Origin: Aquamicrobium sp. LC103
GTDB lineage: Bacteria > Pseudomonadota > Alphaproteobacteria > Rhizobiales > Rhizobiaceae
Assembly (NCBI RefSeq): GCF_001014615.2
Contig: NZ_LBCQ02000003.1
Coordinates: 62,001 to 126,000 of the forward strand
Direction of reading: 5' to 3'
DNA length: 64,000 nt
Positions 43,304 through 52,800 of this stretch are shown piece by piece. The position numbers were made by a program, and so were the translations under genes. Position 1 is the first letter of the stretch. Each line of letters starts with the position of its first letter. The notes beneath the pieces were generated by a model. The model had not been told where the DNA came from. It worked only from the letters and a program-made list of their open reading frames with translations, and ran no database searches.

Positions 43304-44006
43304 CGAAGGTCACGAATTCCTCGAGCGGCGCGCGCTCGGAGCGGAGCTCGTTCTCCGGCTTCGATTCGTCCTCATGGCCGAGCGCCATCCCGCAGACGAC
43401 GATCTCTTCATCCGGAATTCCAAGAATCGGCCTTATCTCCCTGTGATAGGGAGCAAAAGCCGCCTGCGGACAAGTGTGCAATCCCCTGCCCCGCGCCGCG
43501 ATCATGATCGACTGCAGGAACATGCCGTGGTCGATCCACGACCCCATGTTCAAGCGTCGGTCGATGGTGAAGATCATGCCTACCGGCGCGTCGAAGAAGA
43601 CGAAGTTGCGGTCATGCTGGGCGCGCATGCGCTCCACCTCGCGCCGGCCGATGCCCAGCAGCCCGTAGAGAGCGAAGCCCACGGCGCGGCGGCGCGTCAG
43701 ATAGGGTTCGAAGAACTGGTCGGGATAGTAGCGGTACTCGTCCCATTCGACCTTTTCCGCGCGCACGCCGGAGTTGAGGATCGCGTCGGCGATCTTCTGC
43801 TTGGTCTCGCCGGTGGTCACATAGACCTTCCACGGCTGCATGTTGGTGCCGGAAGGCGCGCGCGAGGCGACCCGGAGGATATCCTTGATCGTTTCCTCGT
43901 CGACCGGCGTGGGCAGGAAGGCCCGGACAGAACGGCGCGACGAGATCGCTTCGTCCACGATTGCAGCTTCATCCATCGTTTGCGTCTTGTTGTCGGGAGC
44001 CAGCAT
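43296..44006 (-). CDS. Nitroreductase family protein
   Basis: A 236-residue FMN nitroreductase: SRRSVRAFLPTPVDEE, RAPSGTNMQPW, and the C-terminal GIPDEEIVVCGMALGHED. GAAGGA sits 6 nt before the ATG at 44006; an internal ATG at 43976 is the alternative. Reduces nitro or quinone compounds with NAD(P)H. Its end overlaps the TetR gene by 8 bp on the opposite strand. Confidence 0.88.
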   Translation of the reverse strand: MLAPDNKTQTMDEAAIVDEAISSRRSVRAFLPTPVDEETIKDILRVASRAPSGTNMQPWKVYVTTGETKQKIADAILNSGVRAEKVEWDEYRYYPDQFFEPYLTRRRAVGFALYGLLGIGRREVERMRAQHDRNFVFFDAPVGMIFTIDRRLNMGSWIDHGMFLQSIMIAARGRGLHTCPQAAFAPYHREIRPILGIPDEEIVVCGMALGHEDESKPENELRSERAPLEEFVTFVR

Positions 44007-44225
44007 CTCCAGTCCTTCGGCATGCGGCAAAATCGGGCGGCGCGGAGCGCCAACTGTTTTCGGAGCCATCGCATAGGCGAAGTTTCCTCCACAAGCAATT
44101 CCCCCGGCGACGTCCTTGGCCCAAATGCCGACGGAGGATTGTGTCTCGCACGCCGCGCGCGACCGTGGAATCCTGTGGGAAACCCACCACCGGCCAGAAC
44201 CGCCAGCCAGAACCGAAGGACCAAC

Positions 44226-45416
44226 ATGCCTCGTCCCTCCTCCCGCGTTTCCGGCATAACACCTTCCGGCAAGGACGGCTGGGAGGTGCATTTCGAAGCC
44301 TGGAGCCGCAAGCAGGCCGGCGATGACATCATCATGCTGTCGGTGGGCGACCATGATTTCGACACGCCGGAGGCGACCGTCGAGGCCTGCGTGCGCGAGG
44401 TCCGCGCCGGCCACCATCACTACACGCACCTCCCCGGTTTGCCGCGCCTCCGCCAGGCGATGGCCGCGGTGTCGACGGCATGCACGGGCGTGGAAACGGC
44501 TGCAGAGGAGGTGTTGGCGACGCCCGGCGGCCAGGCGGCGCTCTTTTCCGCCGTGCTCGGCACGATCGATCCGGGCGGCCATGCGATCGTCGTCGCGCCC
44601 TATTACGCGACCTATCCCGGCACGTTCCGCGCCGCCGGCGCCGGCTTCACGGTGGTCGAGGCGCGCGCCGAGGACGGCTTCCAGCCAAACGCGGCGGCGA
44701 TCGAGAAGGCGGTGGAGCCGAACACGCGCGCGATCCTCATCAACACGCCCAACAATCCGACGGGCGCCGTCTATACCCGAGAGAGTCTGGAGGGCATCGC
44801 CGAAATCTGCCGCCGGCACGATCTCTGGCTTCTCTCCGACGAAGTCTACTGGACGCTCGGCGGCGGCAAGCATCTCTCGCCGCGGTCGCTTCCCGGCATG
44901 GCCGAGCGCACGCTCGTCATAAACTCGATGTCGAAGAGCCACGGCATGACCGGCTGGCGGCTCGGCTGGCTGACCGGCCCGCGCGACTTCATCACCACCC
45001 TCATCAGCCTCAATCTGGTCTCCACCTACGGCCTGCCCGATTTCGTCAGCCGCGCGGCGATCGCGGCGCTCGAAAACGGCTACGGCGTGGAGGAGATCGC
45101 CGCGCGCTACGCGGCAAGGCGCGCCTTCTTCCTCGAGGCGATACGCGGGCTCAACGCCGTCACCGTGCGCGGGTCGGAAGGCGGCATGTACGTCATGCTC
45201 GACATTTCCGGCGTCGAACCCGACTGCGAGGCCTTCGCCTGGGCGCTGCTCGACGGGGAGAATGTCGCGGTCATGCCCGGCTCGAGCTTCGGCGAGGCGG
45301 CCAGCGGGCATATCCGCGTCAGCCTCTGCCAACCGGAGGACGTGCTGCGGGAAGCGGCCGCGCGGCTTGCCCGCTTCATCGCCTCATATGGCGAGCGTGT
45401 CGGCAGGCCCGGCTGA
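44226..45416 (+). CDS. Class I/II PLP-dependent aminotransferase
   Basis: A 396-residue fold-type I aminotransferase with NTPNNPTGAVYT, SDEVYW and the Schiff-base Lys in NSMSKSHGMTGWRLGW. AAGGA stands 5 nt before the ATG at 44226. The substrate (aspartate, arginine or aromatic amino acid) cannot be told. Divergent from the nitroreductase across 219 bp. Confidence 0.88.
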   Translation: MPRPSSRVSGITPSGKDGWEVHFEAWSRKQAGDDIIMLSVGDHDFDTPEATVEACVREVRAGHHHYTHLPGLPRLRQAMAAVSTACTGVETAAEEVLATPGGQAALFSAVLGTIDPGGHAIVVAPYYATYPGTFRAAGAGFTVVEARAEDGFQPNAAAIEKAVEPNTRAILINTPNNPTGAVYTRESLEGIAEICRRHDLWLLSDEVYWTLGGGKHLSPRSLPGMAERTLVINSMSKSHGMTGWRLGWLTGPRDFITTLISLNLVSTYGLPDFVSRAAIAALENGYGVEEIAARYAARRAFFLEAIRGLNAVTVRGSEGGMYVMLDISGVEPDCEAFAWALLDGENVAVMPGSSFGEAASGHIRVSLCQPEDVLREAAARLARFIASYGERVGRPG

Positions 45417-45448
45417 TTTCGAAACAGGCCTGCCAACGGCAACGGGTT

Positions 45449-45757
45449 TCAGCGGAAGCTCTCGCGCGGGATCTCTTCGCGCTGGCAATTGTAGACGAGG
45501 CATTGCGGCGTATCGCGCGTGGCTATCCAGGTCTGCTTCGGGACGTCGGGATAGTTGCAGAAGCGCCAGGCCGCGACGTAGCGGTCGTAGGTGTGGCGGC
45601 CAGTGGTCAGCACGATCGCGCCCGAGCGCTGGATGAGCGCCTGGGTCTGCTCGCAACTCATCATGCGCGTGTCCGGCCGGCCCTGCGCAACCGCGGCGGT
45701 CGCGATAGCGGCCGAAACGAGTGCGGCGCCCAGTGCTGCAAGATGGGTCTTCATCAT
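45449..45757 (-). CDS. Small exported protein, conserved in Rhizobiales
   Basis: A 102-residue protein: signal peptide (MMKTHLAALGAALVSAAIATAAVA), then MSCEQTQALIQRSGAIVLTTGRHTYDRYV and four cysteines in all in the mature part. I recognise the pattern as a common unnamed rhizobial exported protein but know no function. GAAGGAAG precedes the ATG. Confidence 0.8.
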   Translation of the reverse strand: MMKTHLAALGAALVSAAIATAAVAQGRPDTRMMSCEQTQALIQRSGAIVLTTGRHTYDRYVAAWRFCNYPDVPKQTWIATRDTPQCLVYNCQREEIPRESFR

Positions 45758-45965
45758 CTTCTTCCTTCGCTCTCGCCGAACTTTCCGCCCGATCCGGCCA
45801 AATCCCGTCGCCGTCACTCTATCATCGGCGAGCCGGCGCAGGCAAAGCCGTCGGCGACATATCCTCGTGATATGGAATTGAACGCGACCGGTCGATGAAC
45901 TGTCGCTTTCGGCGGAACCGAAAGCATGGTCTATTAGGCTGATCTGATACCCGAATGGACCCGCC

Positions 45966-47132
45966 ATGAGCACCACCTTCGTCATCGCCCAGGGCGGCGG
46001 CCCCACCGCCGTCATCAACCAGACGCTCGTCGGCGCCGCATTGGAAGCGCGCAGGCGCCATCCCGGCTGCCGCGTTCTCGGCGCACGCTACGGCGTGCGC
46101 GGCATCAGGGCGGGAGACTATGTCGACCTTTCCGAGCTCTCGGAGGAGCGGCTTCGCCGCGTCGCCGCGCTGCCCAGCGCCGCCCTGGGCTCCACCCGGG
46201 ACAAGCCGGACGCGGCCTATTGCGAGGCGGTGTTGAAGGGCCTGCGGGAGGTGGGCGCCGACGCCTTCATCTATATCGGCGGCAACGACACGGCCGGCAC
46301 CCAGCAGATCCTCCACGACGCCGCCGGCGGCAGCATCGCCTTCGTGCACGCGCCGAAAACCATCGACAACGACCTCGAGGAGAACGACCACACGCCCGGC
46401 TTCATCTCCGCCGCCGAATTCGTGGCGTCCGCCTTCGTCAGCGTCGACCTCGATTTCCGCGCCCTTCCCGGCATCTATGTCGGGATCGTCATGGGGCGTC
46501 ACGCCGGCTTCCTCACCGCTTCGGCGGCGGCCTGGCGGATGAACGAGGAAAGCGGCCCGCATCTCGTCTACGTGCCGGAGCGGCCGTTCGAGCGCGCCCG
46601 CTTCGTGGAGGACGTCAAGGAGACCATGTCCCGCCACAAACGCTGCATCATCGCCATGTCGGAAGGCGTCTCGTCGGCTTCCGGCCGCTCGCTCGTCGAG
46701 GAACTGGTCTCGCCCGACATGCTGGAGCGCGACGCGCATGGCAATGTACGCCTTTCCGGCACCGATCTCGGCCAGGCGATGGAGCGCATCCTCGCCGACG
46801 ATCTGAAGGGCATGCGTTCGCGCGTCGACACCTTCGGCTATCTGCCGCGCGGCAATATCGGCGCGGTCAACCCCACCGACGCGCAGGAGGCGCATGACGC
46901 GGGCATCTTCGCGATCGAGGCGGCGTCGCGCGGCGGCGGTTCGGTCGCACTCCAGGAGGAAAAGGGCAAGACGGCGATTCGCCTGGTGCCGCTGACCGCG
47001 GTCGCTGGCAGGACGCGCCACATGCCGAAGGATTTTCTGCATCCCGACCGCAACCAGCTCGGAGATGCGGCCTATGCATATTTCGACCGGCTGCTGCCGC
47101 GCAAATACGATCTCGGCGAACCGTTCGTCTGA
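45966..47132 (+). CDS. Pyrophosphate-type 6-phosphofructokinase
   Basis: A 388-residue PfkA-family enzyme. Asp108 in GGNDTAG and Lys131 in PKTIDND mark the pyrophosphate-dependent kind (ATP enzymes have Gly at both places); Asp134 is the likely base. It interconverts fructose-6-P and fructose-1,6-bisP using PPi, reversible, so it can serve gluconeogenesis. No other glycolytic gene lies nearby. Phosphate-donor assignment is by residue, not assayed. Confidence 0.87.
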   Translation: MSTTFVIAQGGGPTAVINQTLVGAALEARRRHPGCRVLGARYGVRGIRAGDYVDLSELSEERLRRVAALPSAALGSTRDKPDAAYCEAVLKGLREVGADAFIYIGGNDTAGTQQILHDAAGGSIAFVHAPKTIDNDLEENDHTPGFISAAEFVASAFVSVDLDFRALPGIYVGIVMGRHAGFLTASAAAWRMNEESGPHLVYVPERPFERARFVEDVKETMSRHKRCIIAMSEGVSSASGRSLVEELVSPDMLERDAHGNVRLSGTDLGQAMERILADDLKGMRSRVDTFGYLPRGNIGAVNPTDAQEAHDAGIFAIEAASRGGGSVALQEEKGKTAIRLVPLTAVAGRTRHMPKDFLHPDRNQLGDAAYAYFDRLLPRKYDLGEPFV

Positions 47133-47151
47133 GCCGAGGGGGAAGCGGCCG

Positions 47152-47349
47152 CTAGAGATAGGCGAACGCCAGCATCGCCACGACGGCCAGCGCCGCGAAG
47201 GCGATCGTCGGTTTCCAGTTGAAGCGCTCCTCGCCCTCCATCATCTCCTCGTCGACCTTCGGACTGTCGATCAGGGCGGAGGGCGGCAGTTCGATCTCAG
47301 GCCCATTGTCCAGAATGAGGTTCGGCGCTTCGGGATCGACCGGCTTCAT
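47152..47349 (-). CDS. Small tail-anchored membrane protein
   Basis: A 65-residue acidic protein ending in a single hydrophobic helix (TIAFAALAVVAMLAFAYL). GGGCTAGG lies before the ATG at 47349. Unknown family; it follows the DUF3008 gene by 2 bp on the same strand. Confidence 0.6.
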   Translation of the reverse strand: MKPVDPEAPNLILDNGPEIELPPSALIDSPKVDEEMMEGEERFNWKPTIAFAALAVVAMLAFAYL

Positions 47350-47351
47350 GC

Positions 47352-47537
47352 CTAGCCCTTCTTCTTGTTGGGCAGGTTCTTGCGCTTGGTTTCGGCCATT
47401 TCCTCGAGCTCGGACTTGCTCATCGATTCGTACATTCCCTTCGAGGCGCCCTTGAGCTCGGACTTCTTGGTATCGCCACGTTTTGCGGAGAGCGCGGCTC
47501 CGGCGGCTTTCTGCTGGGCTTTCGATTTGGCAGGCAT
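47352..47537 (-). CDS. DUF3008 small protein
   Basis: A 61-residue Lys-rich protein, MPAKSKAQQKAAGAALSAKR..., matching DUF3008. GGGAAAAG lies 4 nt before the ATG. Function unknown; such proteins often respond to stress. An 8-bp inverted repeat lies 16 bp upstream. Confidence 0.82.
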   Translation of the reverse strand: MPAKSKAQQKAAGAALSAKRGDTKKSELKGASKGMYESMSKSELEEMAETKRKNLPNKKKG

Positions 47538-47552
47538 GGTCTTTTCCCATGG

Positions 47553-47571
47553 TTTTTCCAAACTGGAAAAA
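47553..47571. promoter_or_regulatory. Inverted repeat upstream of the DUF3008 gene
   Basis: TTTTTCCA-AAC-TGGAAAAA: perfect 8-bp arms, 16 bp before the start codon. It could be an operator or a leader hairpin. The remaining 320 bp to tamA hold no gene I can support. Confidence 0.5.
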
Positions 47572-47895
47572 TGCCTTTGCGGGCCGAAATGTTCCGTTGA
47601 AGCCTCGATGATGCGCTTTTCGAGACAAGCAGGACCGTTTTGCGGACGGCGCTGCAACAGTCTTTTGATGGCCGCCGGTTGGACAAGCCCCGCCCGGCCC
47701 TTTAAGATCGGGCTATCCGGGAAACATGCGCCCGCGGGCTGAATTTTTCGATTTTCTCGGATTGTTTACCAAGAGCCGACATGATCGAAGGGGAGCGGCT
47801 CGGGGTGTTTCGTAGGCTGGCGGTGTAGTTGCCGGCTTTTTGTGGGGATGCGGCGTGCCTTCGGTTTCGCCTTGTGACGGTGGTGAGGAGTAATT

Positions 47896-49824
47896 TTGAC
47901 CGAGCAAAGCCCGCCGTTCTGGCGCCGCAGCCGGCTCTTCCTCGCTGCCATTGGCCTCTCCGCGCTGGCGGGGACGCTGCCTGCCCATTCCTTCGAGCTT
48001 TTCGGCATAAAGCTCTTCGGCGGAAACAAGGAAGCCGAGGAAGAGCTGACCATCGGCGAACCGCAGCCCTACAATGTCGATTTCGCCGTCGCCGACACCG
48101 ACGGCCTCGAATCGAAGCTGAAATCGGCCTCGTCGCTCTGGGGCGATCGCGAGGATCCGGCGTCGGGGGCGGCCGGCCTGATCGCCAAGGCGCGGAGCGA
48201 CTATCGCCGCCTGCTCGCAACGCTCTATTCCGAGGGCCGCTACGGCGGCACCATCAGCATCCGCATAGACGGACGGGAAGCCGCCGATCTGCCGCCGGAC
48301 GCGACGCTCGCCAATCCCGCCGCCGTCCTCGTCTCGGTCGATCCCGGCCCGCTCTTCCATTTCGGCGAGGCCGCGATCGTCAACGAGGCGCCTCCGCCCA
48401 CCAACCGCAAGGACAGCGTCGACAACCCGCATGAGGGTTTCATGCCCGGAGAGGTCGCCCGCTCGGGCACGATCCTCCGCGCCGAGCGGCTTTCCGTCGA
48501 AGCCTGGCGCCAGCAGGGACACGCCAAGGCCCGCGTCGCCGACCGGCGGGTGGAGGCCGCGCACAATACGGACATCGTGAATGCGCGCATCGCTCTCGAT
48601 CCCGGCCGCAAGGCCTATTACGGCCCGGTCACGGTCGACGGGACCGAGCGCATGGACCCGCAATTCGTCGCCTGGATGACCGGCCTCAGGCAGGGCGAGG
48701 AATACGACCCCGACGACATCGAGCGCGCCAGCAAGCGCATCGCGCGCCTCGACGTGTTCCGCGCCGCCCGCTTCCAGGAAGCCGACATGATCGGCGAGAA
48801 CGGTCTCCTGCCGATCACCATGATCGTGCAGGAGCGCCTGCCGCGCCGTTTCGGCGTCGGCGGCACCTATTCGACCGTCGATGGGCTCGGGCTCGAATCC
48901 TTCTGGCTCCACCGCAACCTGTTCGGGCGCGCCGAGCGCCTGCGCTTCGACGCCAAGGTCGCCGGCATCGGCAAGACCTTCAAGCCGGAGGAATTCACCT
49001 ACCGCTTCGGCCCGACCTTCGTGAAGCCCGGCGTGTTCACGCCCGATACGGACTTCACGACCTCGCTGATCGGCGACCGCGAGGTGCTCGACGCCTATAC
49101 GCGCACCGCCGTGACCGGCACCGCCGGCTTCACCCACATCTTCACCGAGGAGCTTTCCGGAAAGCTCCTCCTCAGCGGCGGTCACGCCCAGTTCGAGGAC
49201 GACGAATTCGGCACCCGCGATTTCACCACGGTCGGGCTGCTCGGCGGCTTGACCTATGACAGCCGCGACAATCCGGCCGACGCGACCAGCGGCTTCTATG
49301 TCGACACCGTGCTCGAGCCCTTCTACGAATTCCAGTACGGCAACGGCGCGTTCAAGGCGACCGCCGAAGGCCGCGCCTATTTCGGCTTCGGCGAGAAGAA
49401 CCGCTTCGTCCTTGCCGGACGGCTGAAGGTCGGCGCGCTCATCGGCCCGGAGACCGCGGAAATCTCGCCCGACAAGCTGTTCTTCGCCGGCGGCGGCGGT
49501 TCGGTGCGCGGCTATGCTTATCGCAATATCGGCGTGCGCACACCGGACGGCAACATCATCGGCGGCCGCTCGCTCGCCGAGGCCTCGGTGGAGGCGCGCG
49601 TGCGCGTGACCAACTCGATCGGCCTCGTCGGCTTCGTCGACGCCGGCTATGTGGACGAGGACACCGTGCCGAGCTTCAACGAGGATCTGAGGATCGGCGT
49701 AGGCGCGGGCCTGCGCTATCTTACCGGGCTAGGCCCGATAAGGCTCGACGTCGCCGTGCCGCTCGACAGGCGCAGCGGCGACCCCAGCGTGGCTTTCTAT
49801 GTCGGAATAGGACAGGCGTTTTGA
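47896..49824 (+). CDS. tamA: TamA-type outer membrane BamA-family protein
   Basis: A 642-residue Omp85 protein: signal peptide (to about residue 34), POTRA domains (about 60-300) and a C-terminal 16-strand barrel with GGGGSVRGYAYR, the conserved lid-lock motif. It starts at TTG 47896, with GAGGAG 6 nt upstream. It inserts autotransporters and other proteins in the outer membrane with TamB. Its stop overlaps the TTG of tamB (TTGA at 49821-49824). Confidence 0.93.
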   Translation: MTEQSPPFWRRSRLFLAAIGLSALAGTLPAHSFELFGIKLFGGNKEAEEELTIGEPQPYNVDFAVADTDGLESKLKSASSLWGDREDPASGAAGLIAKARSDYRRLLATLYSEGRYGGTISIRIDGREAADLPPDATLANPAAVLVSVDPGPLFHFGEAAIVNEAPPPTNRKDSVDNPHEGFMPGEVARSGTILRAERLSVEAWRQQGHAKARVADRRVEAAHNTDIVNARIALDPGRKAYYGPVTVDGTERMDPQFVAWMTGLRQGEEYDPDDIERASKRIARLDVFRAARFQEADMIGENGLLPITMIVQERLPRRFGVGGTYSTVDGLGLESFWLHRNLFGRAERLRFDAKVAGIGKTFKPEEFTYRFGPTFVKPGVFTPDTDFTTSLIGDREVLDAYTRTAVTGTAGFTHIFTEELSGKLLLSGGHAQFEDDEFGTRDFTTVGLLGGLTYDSRDNPADATSGFYVDTVLEPFYEFQYGNGAFKATAEGRAYFGFGEKNRFVLAGRLKVGALIGPETAEISPDKLFFAGGGGSVRGYAYRNIGVRTPDGNIIGGRSLAEASVEARVRVTNSIGLVGFVDAGYVDEDTVPSFNEDLRIGVGAGLRYLTGLGPIRLDVAVPLDRRSGDPSVAFYVGIGQAF

Positions 49825-52800
49825 TCCGGTCTCTGCTCGCGATAGTCTTCCTGCTGTTTGCCTGGCCCGCGCTCGCGCAGGACACGCCGGAGGAGGAGCG
49901 CTCCTTCTTCCTCTCCTTCGTGGAAGACCAGCTTTCGGCACCCAACCGGCAGATCCGCATTTCCGGCATTCAGGGCGTGCTTTCCTCGAATGCGCGCATC
50001 GGCCAGATCACGGTCGCCGACCGGGAAGGTGTCTGGCTGCGCATAACCAACGCCTCGATCGTGTGGAGCCGTTCGGCGCTGCTGCTCAGCCAGCGCCTGC
50101 AGATCGACACGCTTTCGGCCGAGCATGTCGAAGTGATGCGTCGCCCGGTGCCCGACGAAAGCCTGCCCTCGCCCGAATCCTCCTCGTTCAGCCTTCCGGA
50201 ACTGCCGATCGCGATCAATCTCGACGCGCTCGACGTGCCGCGCGTCACCTTCGGCCAAGACGTGTTCGGCCTCGCCTCGGAGCTCGGCATCACCGGGCGC
50301 ATCCGCCTCGAGGGAGGCGCGCTCGACACGGCTCTGGACATCACCCGGATCGACGGGCCGGGCGGGCAGTTCGCGCTCAACGCGACCTATGCCAACGAGA
50401 CCGAGCTTCTCGCCCTCGACCTGCGCCTGTCCGAGCCCGCGAACGGCATCGTCGCCAACCTCCTCAACATCGACGGCCGGCCGCCCGTCGAACTCGCCGT
50501 GGCCGGCAACGGTCCGCTTTCGGACCTCGACGTCGGCCTGACGCTCGACGCGGCGGGCGAGCGCGTGCTGACCGGCGAGACGCGGCTGCGCCGCGAGACC
50601 GAGGGGCTTACATTCGCAACCGATCTTTCCGGTCCGATAGCCCAGCTCATTCCGGTACAGTTCCGCTCCTTCTTCGGGGCGGAGACCACGCTGACGGCGA
50701 ACGGCCTCGTCAGGGACGCCGGCGGCTTCGTGCTCGAAGCGCTCGACCTGCAAAGCGCAGCGCTCGACCTCACCGCATCCGCCGAGACCGGCGGCGACGG
50801 CTTCCTCCATCGCCTGGCGATCGACGCCAATGTCGACAACAACAGCGCCGAGCCGGTCGTCCTGCCGGTTCCGGGCGGCAACACGACGGTCGATCGTGCC
50901 AAGCTCACCGTCGCCTTCGGCGACAGCGCCGACGAGCAATGGACCGGCAAAATCCTGGTGGAGCAGCTTGCAACGCCGGAATTCTCCGCCGGGCGCGCCG
51001 AATTCGACCTTGGCGGCCTCGCCCGCAATCTCGAGCAGGCACAGAACCGGCAGATCACCTTCAATGTCGACGGCGCCGTGACGGGCATCACCGCGCCGCG
51101 CGAGGAAATCGCACAGGCGCTCGGCGAGCGGATCGATCTCGACGTCGAGGGCGCCTGGAACGCGGGCGAGCCGGTGCGGTTGGCGCAGGCGCTGCTTTCC
51201 GGAAACGGCCTTTCGGTATCGCTTGCCGGCGACATCGCCGAGCTCGCCTTCAACGGCGACATCGGCGTTCGCGCAAACAACATCGCCCCCTTCTCCAGCC
51301 TTGCCGGACGCGACCTTTCCGGCTCGCTCGACCTGAAGGCCAATGGCGAGCTGCGTCCGGTCAGCGGTGCCTTTGATCTGACCTTGGACAGCTCGGCGAA
51401 CGAGCTGCGCATCGGCACCGAGGCGGCCGACAATCTCCTCGGCGGCACGACGACGATCACCGGGCGCGTGGCGCGCGGCGAAACCGGCCTGCTCGCCGAC
51501 AATCTGCGCGTCGGCAACGACCAGATCGAGCTTCTCGCCGACGGCGTCTTCGCATCGCAGTCCGCCGACTTCACCTACAATCTCGCGCTGACCGATCTGG
51601 CGCTCGTCTCTCCGCAGGCGGGCGGCAGGCTCGAGGCGAACGGCCGCGCGGTCGGTTCCGAAGGCCTGATCACGCTGACCACCCAGGCATCCGTGCCGAC
51701 GGGCAACCTGGCCGGGAAAACGCTGCGCGACGCGCAGCTTGCCTTCGAGGGCACGCTGCGGGAGGGCAACCTTGAAGGGACGGTCGCCAGCAACACCTTC
51801 CTCGACGGCGTGCGCGCGCAGCTTTCGACGGGCATTGCCGTCATCGACGGCGAGCGCCGGCTGACCGACCTCGACTTTTCGGCCGGTGGCGCGCGCGTCG
51901 CCGGCGCGGTGACGCAGCTCGCCTCGGGTCTGTTCGAGGGCGAGATCGCGGTCAACGCCGCCGATATCTCGACTGCCGCCGCGCTTTTCCTCGCCGAAGC
52001 GTCGGGCGCGGTACAGGCGAATGTCGCGCTCTCCACGCAAGACGGCCGGCAGAACCTTACCGCCGACGCGAATGTGCGCCGTTTCCTTCTGAACGACATC
52101 GAAATTTCGCAGGCCGAGCTGCAGGCCGCCGTCGAGGACGCATTCAATGTCCCGATGATCCAGGGCACGCTCGACGCGCGCGGCCTGAAGGCCGCCGGTA
52201 TCGACGTTTCGACCCTGACGGCGAATGCCGACCGCAGCGGCGAGACCACCAATTTCACGGCCAACGCGACGCTCGCGAACCGCACCACCGCCAGTACCGG
52301 TGGCGCCCTCTCGCCCGAGGGACAGGGCTACCGGCTGCGGCTCGACAGCCTTTCGCTCGCGCAGGGACAACTCGGCGCCCGCCTGTTGGAACCGGCCTCG
52401 CTGCTGGTCGAGGGCCAGAACGTGACGATCGACGGTCTCGCCCTCGACATCGGCGGCGGCCGCATCGCCGCGCGCGGCCGCGCCGCCGAAACGCTCGACC
52501 TCGACCTTTCGATCGCCAACCTTCCGCTCGCCATCGCCAATCTCGTGCGACCCGACCTCGGGCTCGGCGGAACGCTCAACGGCCAGGCGCGGATCACCGG
52601 CGCCCGCGACGCGCCCAACGCCAATTTCACGCTGCGCGGCGAGGCGATCACCGCGTCTGCCCTGAGGCAGGCGGGCCAGAGCTCGATCTCGGTCAACGCG
52701 GAAGGCACCACCACGACCGACCGGCTCAACGTCAATGCCTCCATCGCCAGCCCGGAAGGGCTGCGCGCCGAACTGCGCGGCGGCGTGCCGCTGGGCGACG

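Noticed and set aside
43296-45332. Long frames extending the nitroreductase and the aminotransferase over each other
   Set aside because: Only the parts 43296-44006 and 44226-45416 carry family motifs and Shine-Dalgarno sites; the extensions are antisense reading.
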